A DNA stretch of 32,639 nt, taken from contig JAYUKY010000099.1 in NCBI GenBank assembly GCA_043764015.1, positions 1 to 32,639 on the forward strand. The letters run 5' to 3'. Shown here piece by piece: positions 7,733-14,783 of this stretch (position 1 is its first letter; each line of letters opens with the position of its first letter). Made by a program: the position numbers and the translations under genes. The notes beneath the pieces are model-generated. The model was given only the letters and a program-made list of their open reading frames with translations, was not told the origin of the DNA and did not search any database. The DNA is from JANYGM01 sp043764015. Its GTDB lineage: Bacteria; Bacteroidota; Bacteroidia; Cytophagales; Thermonemataceae.

Positions 7733-8401
7733 ATGCCATTTAGTGAATATAAAAATCTTGGAAATGCTATCAAAGAATTTAACTTGAACTACAAAGAACA
7801 AGTTTTTGAAGATGTTTTGCTGGTGGAAGTACCACAAAATTTGGTAGAAGATATAGCATTTAATTTGTTGGAACTTGTGTATGATGGCTCTGAAGCTATT
7901 ATTTGTGAAACATTGATTTTCCCTGTTTTGAAAGAAGTTTGGAAAGAATTTAGAAAAGAATTGATGCTTTGGAGTCATCAGGCTATAGAATGGAACGCAA
8001 AGCTTTCTGGCATTCCTGATTATATGTTTACAAAACAGTCTGTTTTGGGTAAAGTGGTGATGGATAAACCTTATTTGGCGGTAGTAGAGGCTAAAAAAGA
8101 TGATTTTAGTGCAGGCTGGGGACAATGTACCGCAGAAATGTATGCAGTACAACAAATCAACGAAAAAGCAGGTTTTTATATAGACAAAAAAACGGGTTTA
8201 CAAGTTGATTTGATGATATTTGGGATTGTTTGTAATGGTAAAGTTTGGGAATTTGCGTCATTACAAAAAAATAATTTCATAAAATATACCAATATTGCAG
8301 ACATCAATAACCTAAAAGAACTTTACAGCCTGCTAAGGCATATTTTAAAATCAATTACGAATTACGAATTATCAATTACGAAAAAAGACGTTTTAAAATA
8401 A
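7733..8401 (+). CDS. Solitary PD-(D/E)XK nuclease-like protein
   Basis: A 222-aa soluble protein without a recognised name. It has a complete PD-(D/E)XK-type core: Asp96 in GIPDYMF, Glu119-x-Lys121 in VVEAKKDD, and Gln131 in GWGQ, followed by a helix and a strand (MIFGIVCNGKVWEF) like those in restriction-enzyme-type folds. Family knowledge suggests metal-dependent DNA cleavage, but many stand-alone relatives have no known role. No methyltransferase or helicase partner is nearby, which argues against a classical restriction system. The last residues, SITNYELSITK, are encoded by a heptamer repeat array (8351-8380), so the native C-terminus has been extended or replaced by repeat sequence. The TPR gene starts 10 nt after its stop. 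Confidence 0.65.
   Translation: MPFSEYKNLGNAIKEFNLNYKEQVFEDVLLVEVPQNLVEDIAFNLLELVYDGSEAIICETLIFPVLKEVWKEFRKELMLWSHQAIEWNAKLSGIPDYMFTKQSVLGKVVMDKPYLAVVEAKKDDFSAGWGQCTAEMYAVQQINEKAGFYIDKKTGLQVDLMIFGIVCNGKVWEFASLQKNNFIKYTNIADINNLKELYSLLRHILKSITNYELSITKKDVLK
8351..8380 (+). repeat. Heptamer array at the stop of the PD-(D/E)XK gene
   Basis: Repeats of GAATTAC with one TCAATTAC interruption lie inside the 3' end of the gene and are translated (NYELSIT). In gene direction the array is of the GAATTAC stop type. Nearly the same sequence recurs at 12980-13008. Confidence 0.75.
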
Positions 8402-8411
8402 TTTTTCAAAA

Positions 8412-10214
8412 ATGAAAAAACAACTTATAATGATTAGTTTTCTTTCCATAATACTTGCTAGCACAAGTGTTATGCCTGTTTTTTCTCAAAAAGATAAAAA
8501 AGAAGATAAGAAAGAAAACAAAAAAGAAGACAAAAAAGATAAGCCTAAAAAACGACCTTTTCAGACAGAAATGCAAGATAATGATATGGCACGCCAAATA
8601 AAATTGGAAGAAAATATCATTGATGGCTCAAAGTTTTTGATGTTGGAAAATTACGAAAAAGCAGTAGAAAGTTTTAAAAAAGCCGTTGATATTTCGCCAC
8701 AAAGCTCTGGAGCGCAAATAAAAGTAGCTGAAGGCTACTTTATGCTTGCAAAATACCGTGAGGCGTTGCCGTATGCACAAAAAGCCCTAGAATTAGATAA
8801 AAATACCAAATATATTTATTTCGTTTTGGCACGTACTTACACCGCCACAGAACAACATCAAGCCGCCGCCGACACATATGAGGCACTTATTGACAAGAAA
8901 TTCCCTAATTCTATGGACGAAATGGGGGCTTTATATGATATTTATGTCAATAATTTGAGAGATACAAAAAAAGCCTTGCGTGTGTGTGTTGAGATGGAAA
9001 AAATAACTGGCGTACAAGAAAATATCTCTCGTATGCGCCAACGCATATTTGTTGATGAAAGAGCCTTTGATTTGGCGGCAAAAGATATGGAAAAATTAAT
9101 CATAAAATTTCCATATAATTTTGATTATCAGATAGTTTTGGCAGATTATTATTTTCAAGATAAACAAAAAGAAAAAGCCATAAAACTTTTGGAAAATATC
9201 ATTAAAATATCTCCAGAAAATGCAGCAAAGGCACAAACAGAACTTTCTGAAATTTATCAGGCATCAGGAGAAACAGGCAAAGCTAATGATAATCAAGACC
9301 TTGCGCTAAGAAACCCAAAAGGAAGTCCAACGGAAAAAGCACTTATTTTTGCAGATTTGCTCAAAAATAATCCTACAAATGAGAAAATAAACAAATTAGA
9401 AATTTTACTCAGAGAAAATACCGTTTTGCACCCAGAAAATCCTGAAATTTTTATGGTTTATGGTGATTTATTGACTGAAAAACAGGATTATTTGGGCGCA
9501 CAGCAGGCTTTTGAGAAAAGCATTAAACTAGAAAATACTCGTTATGAGATTTGGCAAAAAATCCTGAATGCTGATGTTAAACTTTTTGATGTAAGAGCCC
9601 AATTAAAGCACGCACAGGCAGCACAAGAGCTTTTCCCTAACAATGTTTATTTTATGACTTATGAGGCATTTGCTTATTTGGACACCTATAAATATACAGA
9701 TGCTCAAGATGTGGCAAAACAAGCAATAAAAATCATTGGTAACAAAGAAAACCCGTTTTCAGGCTATTTGGAAATGATTTTGGCAAATATTCATTATGTC
9801 AATAAAGAAGACAAAAAAGCAGATGAAATCTATACCAAAATTTTAAAAGAAAGCAATAATTTAATCTATTTTCAGGTAAAACAAGCAGAAGCACTTGCAA
9901 AAACAGGTAAAAAACTAGAAAATGGGAACAAAATTTTGAAAGATGCCATTGAAAAAGAACCTCAAATAGAAGAACATAGGTACATTTATGCGTTTATTCT
10001 CTATAAGCAATCAAAATTAGAAGAAGCAAAAAATATCTTAGAAAAAGAGTTGCCAAAAACAACCAATGGTAAAACTTTAGAACTTTTAGGGGATATTTAT
10101 TTTAGGCTAAATCAGCAAGAAAAAGCACTAGAATACTGGAATAAGGCACAAAAATTTTCTTATGTGGGAGAATTTTTAGATAAAAAAATTGTACAAAAGA
10201 AAATGATTGAATAG
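8412..10214 (+). CDS. Secreted tetratricopeptide-repeat protein
   Basis: A 600-aa protein with an N-terminal signal peptide (MKKQLIMISFLSIILASTS, probable cleavage near residue 26 before QKDKK), then a highly charged Lys/Glu/Asp low-complexity stretch (about 27-50). The rest is almost entirely TPR helices, for example AVESFKKAVDISPQSSGAQI, YREALPYAQKALELD and KALEYWNKAQKF. TPR solenoids mediate protein-protein contacts. With a signal peptide this one probably acts in the periplasm or at the outer membrane. No enzymatic domain is seen and the partner is unknown. The ATG at 8412 lies 10 nt after the preceding stop, so it may share that transcript. The gene ends facing a minus-strand gene, with inverted heptamer arrays between. 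Confidence 0.85.
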   Translation: MKKQLIMISFLSIILASTSVMPVFSQKDKKEDKKENKKEDKKDKPKKRPFQTEMQDNDMARQIKLEENIIDGSKFLMLENYEKAVESFKKAVDISPQSSGAQIKVAEGYFMLAKYREALPYAQKALELDKNTKYIYFVLARTYTATEQHQAAADTYEALIDKKFPNSMDEMGALYDIYVNNLRDTKKALRVCVEMEKITGVQENISRMRQRIFVDERAFDLAAKDMEKLIIKFPYNFDYQIVLADYYFQDKQKEKAIKLLENIIKISPENAAKAQTELSEIYQASGETGKANDNQDLALRNPKGSPTEKALIFADLLKNNPTNEKINKLEILLRENTVLHPENPEIFMVYGDLLTEKQDYLGAQQAFEKSIKLENTRYEIWQKILNADVKLFDVRAQLKHAQAAQELFPNNVYFMTYEAFAYLDTYKYTDAQDVAKQAIKIIGNKENPFSGYLEMILANIHYVNKEDKKADEIYTKILKESNNLIYFQVKQAEALAKTGKKLENGNKILKDAIEKEPQIEEHRYIYAFILYKQSKLEEAKNILEKELPKTTNGKTLELLGDIYFRLNQQEKALEYWNKAQKFSYVGEFLDKKIVQKKMIE

Positions 10215-10220
10215 TTTTTT

Positions 10221-10256
10221 GAAGTACGAAGTTTGAGGTACGAGGTACGAAAATAC
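10221..10256 (+). repeat. Heptamer array after the TPR gene stop
   Basis: Five units: GAAGTAC, GAAGTTT, GAGGTAC, GAGGTAC, GAAAATA. It begins 6 nt after the stop codon and is of the stop type. It pairs with the inverted array at 10263-10297: 10239-10255 and 10268-10283 form about 15 bp with one bulge. Confidence 0.8.
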
Positions 10257-10283
10257 AAGAAATTTCGTATTTCGTACCTCGTA
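10239..10283. terminator. Bidirectional hairpin between convergent genes
   Basis: TACGAGGTACGAAAATA (10239-10255) pairs with TATTTCGTACCTCGTA (10268-10283) around a 12-nt loop. It lies between two convergent stop codons (10214 and 10299), so it could end both transcripts. No strong U-tract follows, so factor-independent termination is uncertain. Confidence 0.45.
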
Positions 10284-10297
10284 TTTCGTATCTCAAA
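10263..10297 (-). repeat. Heptamer array at the stop of the WGR-like gene
   Basis: Five units on the plus strand: TTTCGTA, TTTCGTA, CCTCGTA, TTTCGTA, TCTCAAA. Read in the direction of the minus-strand gene ending at 10299 it is GARATAC-like, the stop type, and begins 1 nt after that stop codon. Confidence 0.8.
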
Positions 10298-10298
10298 A

Positions 10299-11141
10299 TT
10301 AGGCTAAAAACTGCCTTACAAGTGGCAAAAGTTCACTATTTAGAGAAAGAGAAAATTTGCTAAATGTAGCTTTTTGACCGTTAGCAAAAAACAACTGAAT
10401 TTCAAAGATATTATTGTTATCCAAATCAAAATAAGGTTTTTCTATGTTTTGAAGGTCTTTTTTGGTCGTTTTTTCACCCAAAGTGCTAGACAAGGTGCAG
10501 GTAAAGTTAGAAGTTTGCCAATTTTGTGTTTGTGCAAGTACATCTTTGAAAGACAAACTTTGTGTATTCAAATCCCAAGCAAAATAGTAAGCTCCATTTT
10601 TCTCAGAATTCTGCTCATATTTTTTAGCATTAAAGTAGCCTATTTTTGCAGAAACAGCCTTTTGCCCCAAAATATGCCCGTATTTTTGTCTGATAATCAG
10701 AGAGGGGCGAGTGTCTTGCATTTGTACAAATCCCTGCGACACAAAATCACCAACAAACTTGCTAAATTCACGAATTGCAAGCAGGTTTTTGTTGAGATTA
10801 TGTGAAGTTTCTACGCCATCAGCACCAATTTTTCCTTGAAAAACCTTGACGAATTTCCCTTCCACAACGACTTCTACAAAGTCAATATTTTTCTCTAAAT
10901 ATGCCTTTTTTGTGTCACTAGAGTCATATCCAAAGTGATAAAAGTTATATTGTCCGTTGCTTTTTGTTTCCAAATTATCTGCTTTTTGGATTTGCCCAAC
11001 AAAATGAGAAACGTCATTTTGAGCAGCATTGTAGTTGCGGCTACGGAGTTCATTTTTCACGTCCAACGTGGTTGTTTTGCCATTTAAAGCTATCAAATGA
11101 TAAATAACTTCTCGTGTGGCTTGTACTGTAAGAGGTAGCAT
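10299..11141 (-). CDS. Uncharacterised protein with winged-helix-like and WGR-like segments
   Basis: A 280-aa soluble protein of no named family that I recognise. Residues 6-70 (TREVIYHLIALNGKTTTLDV and following) look like a small helical, winged-helix-like DNA-binding unit. Residues 85-140 resemble a WGR domain: VEVVVEGKFVKVFQGKIGADG, then a helix, then SQGFVQM, comparable to the GRIG and KxxKGY features of WGR modules in PARP and MolR proteins. The C-terminal 140 residues are mixed alpha/beta without a motif I know. The start ATG is preceded, 2 nt away, by a five-unit heptamer array occupying the leader. It lies 65 nt downstream of the methyltransferase gene on the same strand. The domain calls are by eye and tentative. 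Confidence 0.55.
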   Translation of the reverse strand: MLPLTVQATREVIYHLIALNGKTTTLDVKNELRSRNYNAAQNDVSHFVGQIQKADNLETKSNGQYNFYHFGYDSSDTKKAYLEKNIDFVEVVVEGKFVKVFQGKIGADGVETSHNLNKNLLAIREFSKFVGDFVSQGFVQMQDTRPSLIIRQKYGHILGQKAVSAKIGYFNAKKYEQNSEKNGAYYFAWDLNTQSLSFKDVLAQTQNWQTSNFTCTLSSTLGEKTTKKDLQNIEKPYFDLDNNNIFEIQLFFANGQKATFSKFSLSLNSELLPLVRQFLA

Positions 11142-11143
11142 TT

Positions 11144-11178
11144 GAGTTGTGAGTTGTGAATTGTGAATTGTAAGTTGT
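11144..11178 (-). repeat. Heptamer array at the start of the WGR-like gene
   Basis: Five units on the plus strand: GAGTTGT, GAGTTGT, GAATTGT, GAATTGT, AAGTTGT. Read towards the gene it is (ACAAYTC)n, the start type, and ends 2 nt before the ATG at 11141, exactly where a ribosome would bind. Confidence 0.85.
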
Positions 11179-11181
11179 TTT

Positions 11182-11225
11182 TTCGTAATTGAATTTACTG
11201 TAATTTTTAATTCGTAATTGAATTT
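11182..11225 (-). repeat. Degenerate repeat at the stop of the methyltransferase gene
   Basis: TTCGTAATTGAATTT occurs at 11182-11196 and again at 11211-11225. The second copy encodes the last residues (NSITN) of the methyltransferase, and its TAA lies between the copies at 11209-11207. In gene direction it contains TTACGAATTA, the stop type. Confidence 0.65.
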
Positions 11226-11809
11226 GTAAGTAATATAAAAAGTTCTCTGTTGGCACGTGGGGCAATAGAATTATGGCATTTTTCAAAATATTTGAGTTCA
11301 AAATAAGGCTCAAAATAAGGTTTATATTCTTCTGGTGTACCTCCAAAAGGCGGTTCTGTACGTTCTTTGAAATCATCAAACAAAACGCCCACAAGTTTTC
11401 CGTTTGGTTTTAATAATTGGTGCATTTTTTTGGCATATTCTGGACGTTTTTGTTGAGAAATAGCACAGAAAAAAGTCTGTTCTACAATCAAATCAAAAGA
11501 CGCATTAAATTTTTCTTCAAGTTCAAAAAAATCTCCACAAATGGTTTGATTTTCAGGGAAATCAGGGTTTTTTATCAAAAATTTATCAAGTGCTGTATTT
11601 GCCCAATCTAATAAAAACACATTTTTAAAGCCATTTTTGTAAAGATACGAAGTTTCATAACTATCACCACCGCCAGCCACCAAAATTTTTATATTTTTGT
11701 CGGTTACTTGGTCAAAATATGCCTTTAAAGGTGCGCTGACCTCACCAATATCCCAATTATCCGTATGATTTTGATAACGGTTTTGCCAATATTGTGCGTC
11801 AAGTATCAT
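11207..11809 (-). CDS. SAM-dependent methyltransferase of the thiopurine methyltransferase (TPMT) family
   Basis: A 200-aa class I methyltransferase. The TPMT-family N-terminus is visible as YWQNRYQNHTDNWDIG followed by APLKAYF. Motif I is ILVAGGGDSYE (about residues 42-52), an acidic ribose-binding residue follows in VFLLDW, and GDFFEL and DLIVEQTFFCAI match the family's motif II region, with LKPNGKLVGVLF as the following strand. Bacterial members methylate small thiols, selenium or tellurium species, or unknown substrates. The substrate here is unknown. The protein is cytosolic. The C-terminal NSITN is repeat-encoded, suggesting a recently altered end. The gene diverges from the coiled-coil protein gene at 12034. 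Confidence 0.88.
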   Translation of the reverse strand: MILDAQYWQNRYQNHTDNWDIGEVSAPLKAYFDQVTDKNIKILVAGGGDSYETSYLYKNGFKNVFLLDWANTALDKFLIKNPDFPENQTICGDFFELEEKFNASFDLIVEQTFFCAISQQKRPEYAKKMHQLLKPNGKLVGVLFDDFKERTEPPFGGTPEEYKPYFEPYFELKYFEKCHNSIAPRANRELFILLTNSITN

Positions 11810-11994
11810 AATAAATAAATTTTAAATAAAACTTTTATAGGTGATTTGTAATATATTCGTGTGAATTTACAAAAAAGTTGTAAATTTGTGTAAAATATTA
11901 CAAAATATTTTTTTTAATGTAAATAATCTACAAGCAACCTACGAATAATTAAACTTTATGTGCTTTTAATTGTTTGACTAACAGTAACTTATCA

Positions 11995-12030
11995 AAAATA
12001 AATTAGAAAATAAATTAGAAAATAAATTAG
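11995..12030 (+). repeat. Three perfect 12-nt tandem repeats abutting a start codon
   Basis: AAAATAAATTAG occurs three times without a mismatch (11995-12006, 12007-12018, 12019-12030) and ends 3 nt before the ATG at 12034. It fills the leader where the ribosome binds. Copy-number change would alter leader length and AT content but not the reading frame. Confidence 0.9.
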
Positions 12031-12033
12031 TTT

Positions 12034-12972
12034 ATGGAAAATGAAAAAAAAGCTAAGAACAATAAAAATATTACACTTTTTATTGGTTTTACTGTTGCAT
12101 TGGCACTTATCAATGGTATTTTAGTATATAATTTGATGCAAGGGCAAAAACAAATAGCACAAAAAGATGTAATTATTGAGCAAAAAAATGTGGAAATCAA
12201 TACTACTTCTGCCAAGTTAGACTCTATTGCACAACAATTAGACATACGTATTGCACAAGCAAAAGAGAAAGACAAAGATTATGAGGATTTGATAGAAATC
12301 AAAAAAGAATTAGAACAAGATAAGAAAACCCTTTTAGCCTCAAGAGGGAACACAGAGGCACTTTTAGCGCAATATCAAGCAAAAATAAAGAATTATGAAG
12401 CACAGCTTGCCACCAAAGATGAGGAAATAGCTCGTTGGAAAGGTACGGCTGATAATCTTATCAAAGAAGTAGCTAAGGAAAAGAAAGAAAAAAATAGCCT
12501 ACGTGATTCTATGGGTAGCGCACGCAAAGAAAAAGCTGATTTAGAAGCAACTATCAATAAAGCTTCTATCCTAAAATCTTCTTCCATTCGTGTTGATGCT
12601 ATTTCTGATGTGGGCAAAATACGTACACAAGCTGAAAATAAAACAGGTTTTAAGACAAAAATAGTGGATAAAATCCTAGTTATTTGTCGGCTTTTGCCAA
12701 ATGAAACTGCTAAAACAAATACTAAAAAAGCGTATTTACGTGTTATTGAACCTAATGGAGCGGTTTTGGTAGGAACTACAGGAGGGCGTTTTACAGATGC
12801 TAGTGGCAATGATGTAAATTATACTACTACTCAAAGTTTTTCTTTTGATAATACCCAACAAGAAATTAGGTTTGAACACAAAAAAGGCACAGAATATAGC
12901 AAAGGCACTTATAATGTAGAAGTATATTGTGAAGGACATTTGACGGGAAAGGGGAATTTTATTGTCAAATAA
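12034..12972 (+). CDS. Single-pass membrane protein with long coiled coil and C-terminal beta domain
   Basis: A 312-aa protein of no recognised family. Residues 1-12 are basic and polar, 13-35 form one membrane helix (ITLFIGFTVALALINGILVY), and 38-185 are strongly coiled-coil (Glu/Lys/Gln-rich heptads such as KKELEQDKKTLLASRGNTEA). Residues 200-312 are rich in beta strands (AYLRVIEPNGAVLVGTTGG, TYNVEVYCEGHLTGKGNFIV) and could be an immunoglobulin-like or jelly-roll domain. The positive N-terminus suggests the coiled coil lies outside the cytoplasm. It may be a structural or envelope-tethering protein. A TAAATTTG box at 11881-11888 is a possible promoter element. A heptamer array follows its stop. 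Confidence 0.75.
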   Translation: MENEKKAKNNKNITLFIGFTVALALINGILVYNLMQGQKQIAQKDVIIEQKNVEINTTSAKLDSIAQQLDIRIAQAKEKDKDYEDLIEIKKELEQDKKTLLASRGNTEALLAQYQAKIKNYEAQLATKDEEIARWKGTADNLIKEVAKEKKEKNSLRDSMGSARKEKADLEATINKASILKSSSIRVDAISDVGKIRTQAENKTGFKTKIVDKILVICRLLPNETAKTNTKKAYLRVIEPNGAVLVGTTGGRFTDASGNDVNYTTTQSFSFDNTQQEIRFEHKKGTEYSKGTYNVEVYCEGHLTGKGNFIVK

Positions 12973-12979
12973 ACTTTTT

Positions 12980-13008
12980 CAATTACGAATTATCAATTAC
13001 GAATTACG
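12980..13008 (+). repeat. Heptamer array after the coiled-coil gene stop
   Basis: CAATTACGAATTATCAATTACG and a further GAATTACG, 7 nt after the stop at 12972. It is of the stop type and almost the same sequence as 8351-8380. Confidence 0.75.
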
Positions 13009-13060
13009 GCAAAATTGAATAATAATGATAAATAGTTGGTTATAAATATTCAGTATTTTT

Positions 13061-13091
13061 TTTGTTTTAATGAAAAAAATAAATACTTTTG
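13061..13091 (+). promoter_or_regulatory. Promoter of the lipoprotein gene
   Basis: TTTG at 13061-13064, 19 nt, then TACTTTTG at 13084-13091: a full match to the Bacteroidota consensus. Transcription would start near 13098, about 30 nt before the ATG at 13129, which rules out an upstream in-frame TTG at 13036. Confidence 0.75.
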
Positions 13092-13128
13092 TAGCATCAG
13101 GAAAATAAAAACACATAATTCATTCAAT

Positions 13129-13500
13129 ATGAAATATTTTAATATGAAAGTCGTTAATAAAATAACAAAGCAAAAATTAGCAGTAGTTCTTCTTACAGGA
13201 ATGATGTTTAGTGTAAGTTCTTGTGGACTTTATCAATACAATAACTCTGACCCTGCCAAATTGCCAGACCATCACGAAAACGACCCTTACGTTTATGGTG
13301 AGAAAGGAGATTCTGCACGCCAATTACGCAATGTTTATACTGACACTCCAGAATCACAGGCACGTGCTAATGCTATTCGTGACAAATTTTTTGCCAAAGA
13401 TAATGCAGGTGATGGCTCTAATTTGCAAGAAAACACTGTTGCAGATAGTACCAAAAAAGATAAAAAAGTTGTGCCTGTTGTAGAAGAAAAGAAAAAGTAA
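13129..13500 (+). CDS. Small predicted lipoprotein of unknown function
   Basis: A lipoprotein of 123 aa from the ATG at 13129, or 118 aa from the ATG at 13144; the sequence does not decide between them. A basic stretch (MKVVNKITKQK) is followed by a hydrophobic core and the lipobox SVSSC, so the mature protein starts with Cys-Gly-Leu-Tyr. The mature part is polar and probably extended, with PDHHENDPYVYGEKGDSARQ and a Lys-rich C-terminus (KKDKKVVPVVEEKKK). I recognise no family. It has its own promoter and ends 40 nt before a strong bidirectional hairpin. It probably sits in the outer membrane or the periplasmic face of the envelope. Confidence 0.75.
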   Translation: MKYFNMKVVNKITKQKLAVVLLTGMMFSVSSCGLYQYNNSDPAKLPDHHENDPYVYGEKGDSARQLRNVYTDTPESQARANAIRDKFFAKDNAGDGSNLQENTVADSTKKDKKVVPVVEEKKK

Positions 13501-13539
13501 TTTTCTTATAATTTTGCTTCAACACATATAAATTTCTTT

Positions 13540-13596
13540 AAAATCAAAAACATCAAAAACTACACTATTTATGTGGCTTTTGATGTTTTTGATTTT
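13540..13596. terminator. Bidirectional terminator between the lipoprotein and permease genes
   Basis: AAAATCAAAAACATCAAAA (13540-13558) is the perfect 19-nt complement of TTTTGATGTTTTTGATTTT (13578-13596), with a 19-nt loop. It lies between convergent genes ending at 13500 and 13622. The A- and T-rich stem provides a U-tract in both directions. Confidence 0.8.
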
Positions 13597-13621
13597 GTGT
13601 TTAAAAGTGTTTCTCTCCACA

Positions 13622-14680
13622 CTAATTAAGCCTTATTCTTGGGTCAATGACAGCATAAAGCAAGTCTGCAATTAAGTTAATAATCACAAAAACACTCGCT
13701 ACAACCAGCGTAGCACCCATAATAATAGGCAAATCACGTCTGTCTAGTGCTTGTATGGTTTCAAAACCTAAGCCTTTATAATCAAAAATAGTTTCTATAA
13801 AAAATGCGCCTGCCAAAAGTGAAGCCAACCAATTAGAAATAGTGCTTACAACAGGATTTAAAGCATTTTTTAGGGCGTGTTTAGTGATTACTTTAAAGTT
13901 TGAAAGTCCTTTTGCACGTGCAGTACGGATATAATCTTGCGACAAAACCTCTAACATAGAACTTCTTGTCAGTTGCACAATAATAGCCAAAGGGCGTATT
14001 CCTAGTGTAAGCGCAGGCAAAATCAAGTTTTTGAGGTGCAAAATTTTGTTTCCGCTAATAGGGTCAATTTCCCAAAGCGTGCCAATACCATTAAGTCCAA
14101 TATAAGGACCAATCATATAGCCAAAAATGAGTGAAATAATGCTTGCAGCTACAAAAGATGGCGTAGAAATCCCAAAAACAGACACTACTGAAATAAATCC
14201 GTCCCAAAAGGTATTTTGTTTGAGTGCTGCAAAAATACCCAAAGTAATCCCCACAACAGTCGCAAAAAACATAGCTGCAAGAGCCAAAATAATAGTGAGG
14301 CTCACACGTTGCGACACAATATCACTTACTTTTTGGTTGGTCTGAAAAGAACGCCCCAAGTAAGGATATTTCAACACAAAAACGCTTTCTCCTAACGGAA
14401 TAAGTCTAGCAAAACCATATTTTTCTTTTTCTTTTGGTGTATCTGGGTGAACAGACATAGGGGACAAATCACGCATATACATATACAGTTGTGTATGCAG
14501 TGGTTGGTCAAGTCCTAAATCTTTACGTATGGCATCTCTAATGGTTTTGTCGGCTTGCTGGTCTACCATCATAGAAACAGGGTCGCCTGGTACAGTGAAA
14601 AATAGCAGAAAAACTACCATTACCACTCCCAAAATAACCAAAAAACCATAGCCTAATCTTTGTAAAATAAATTTTATCAT
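13622..14680 (-). CDS. ABC transporter permease, dipeptide/oligopeptide type (DppB/OppB-like)
   Basis: A 352-aa inner-membrane permease. The first helix (FILQRLGYGFLVILGVVMVVF) and the adjacent PGDP motif are hallmarks of DppB/OppB proteins. Five further hydrophobic segments follow, and the cytoplasmic EAA loop reads YIRTARAKGLSNFKVITKHA, the contact site for the ATPase. The C-terminus (DLLYAVIDPRIRL) is also typical. Such permeases form half of the channel importing peptides, nickel or related solutes. The second permease, ATPases and binding protein are not in the window, so the transporter is either dispersed or encoded beyond the window. A residue 70-110 insertion (SPMSVHPDTPKEKEKYGF) lengthens the first periplasmic loop. 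It lies downstream of the carboxylase gene, separated by inverted heptamer arrays. Confidence 0.92.
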   Translation of the reverse strand: MIKFILQRLGYGFLVILGVVMVVFLLFFTVPGDPVSMMVDQQADKTIRDAIRKDLGLDQPLHTQLYMYMRDLSPMSVHPDTPKEKEKYGFARLIPLGESVFVLKYPYLGRSFQTNQKVSDIVSQRVSLTIILALAAMFFATVVGITLGIFAALKQNTFWDGFISVVSVFGISTPSFVAASIISLIFGYMIGPYIGLNGIGTLWEIDPISGNKILHLKNLILPALTLGIRPLAIIVQLTRSSMLEVLSQDYIRTARAKGLSNFKVITKHALKNALNPVVSTISNWLASLLAGAFFIETIFDYKGLGFETIQALDRRDLPIIMGATLVVASVFVIINLIADLLYAVIDPRIRLN

Positions 14681-14688
14681 CTTTTGTT

Positions 14689-14730
14689 GAGTTATGAATT
14701 ATGAATTGTGAATTGTGAATAATAAATTAT
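14689..14730 (-). repeat. Heptamer array at the start of the permease gene
   Basis: Six units on the plus strand: GAGTTAT, GAATTAT, GAATTGT, GAATTGT, GAATAAT, AAATTAT. In gene direction it is the (ACAATTC)n start type, ending 8 nt before the ATG. It is inverted relative to 14749-14783. Confidence 0.85.
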
Positions 14731-14748
14731 TTTTTACGTCTGTATTTT

Positions 14749-14783
14749 AATTTAAAATTCACAATTTAAAATTCATAATTATA
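14749..14783 (-). repeat. Heptamer array containing the carboxylase stop codon
   Basis: Five units on the plus strand: AATTTAA, AATTCAC, AATTTAA, AATTCAT, AATTATA. The TAA of the carboxylase gene (14781-14779) lies inside the last unit. In gene direction it is the GAATTGT-like stop type. It can pair with 14689-14730 in the transcript. Confidence 0.75.

Noticed and set aside
7718..8155. Minus-strand open frame of 145 codons opposite the PD-(D/E)XK-like gene
   Set aside because: The plus-strand protein has a full catalytic motif set; the antisense frame is Phe/His-rich and featureless.
13036..13128. 31-codon upstream extension of the lipoprotein gene from a TTG
   Set aside because: A full promoter lies inside it, and the lipoprotein signal peptide would be displaced from the N-terminus.
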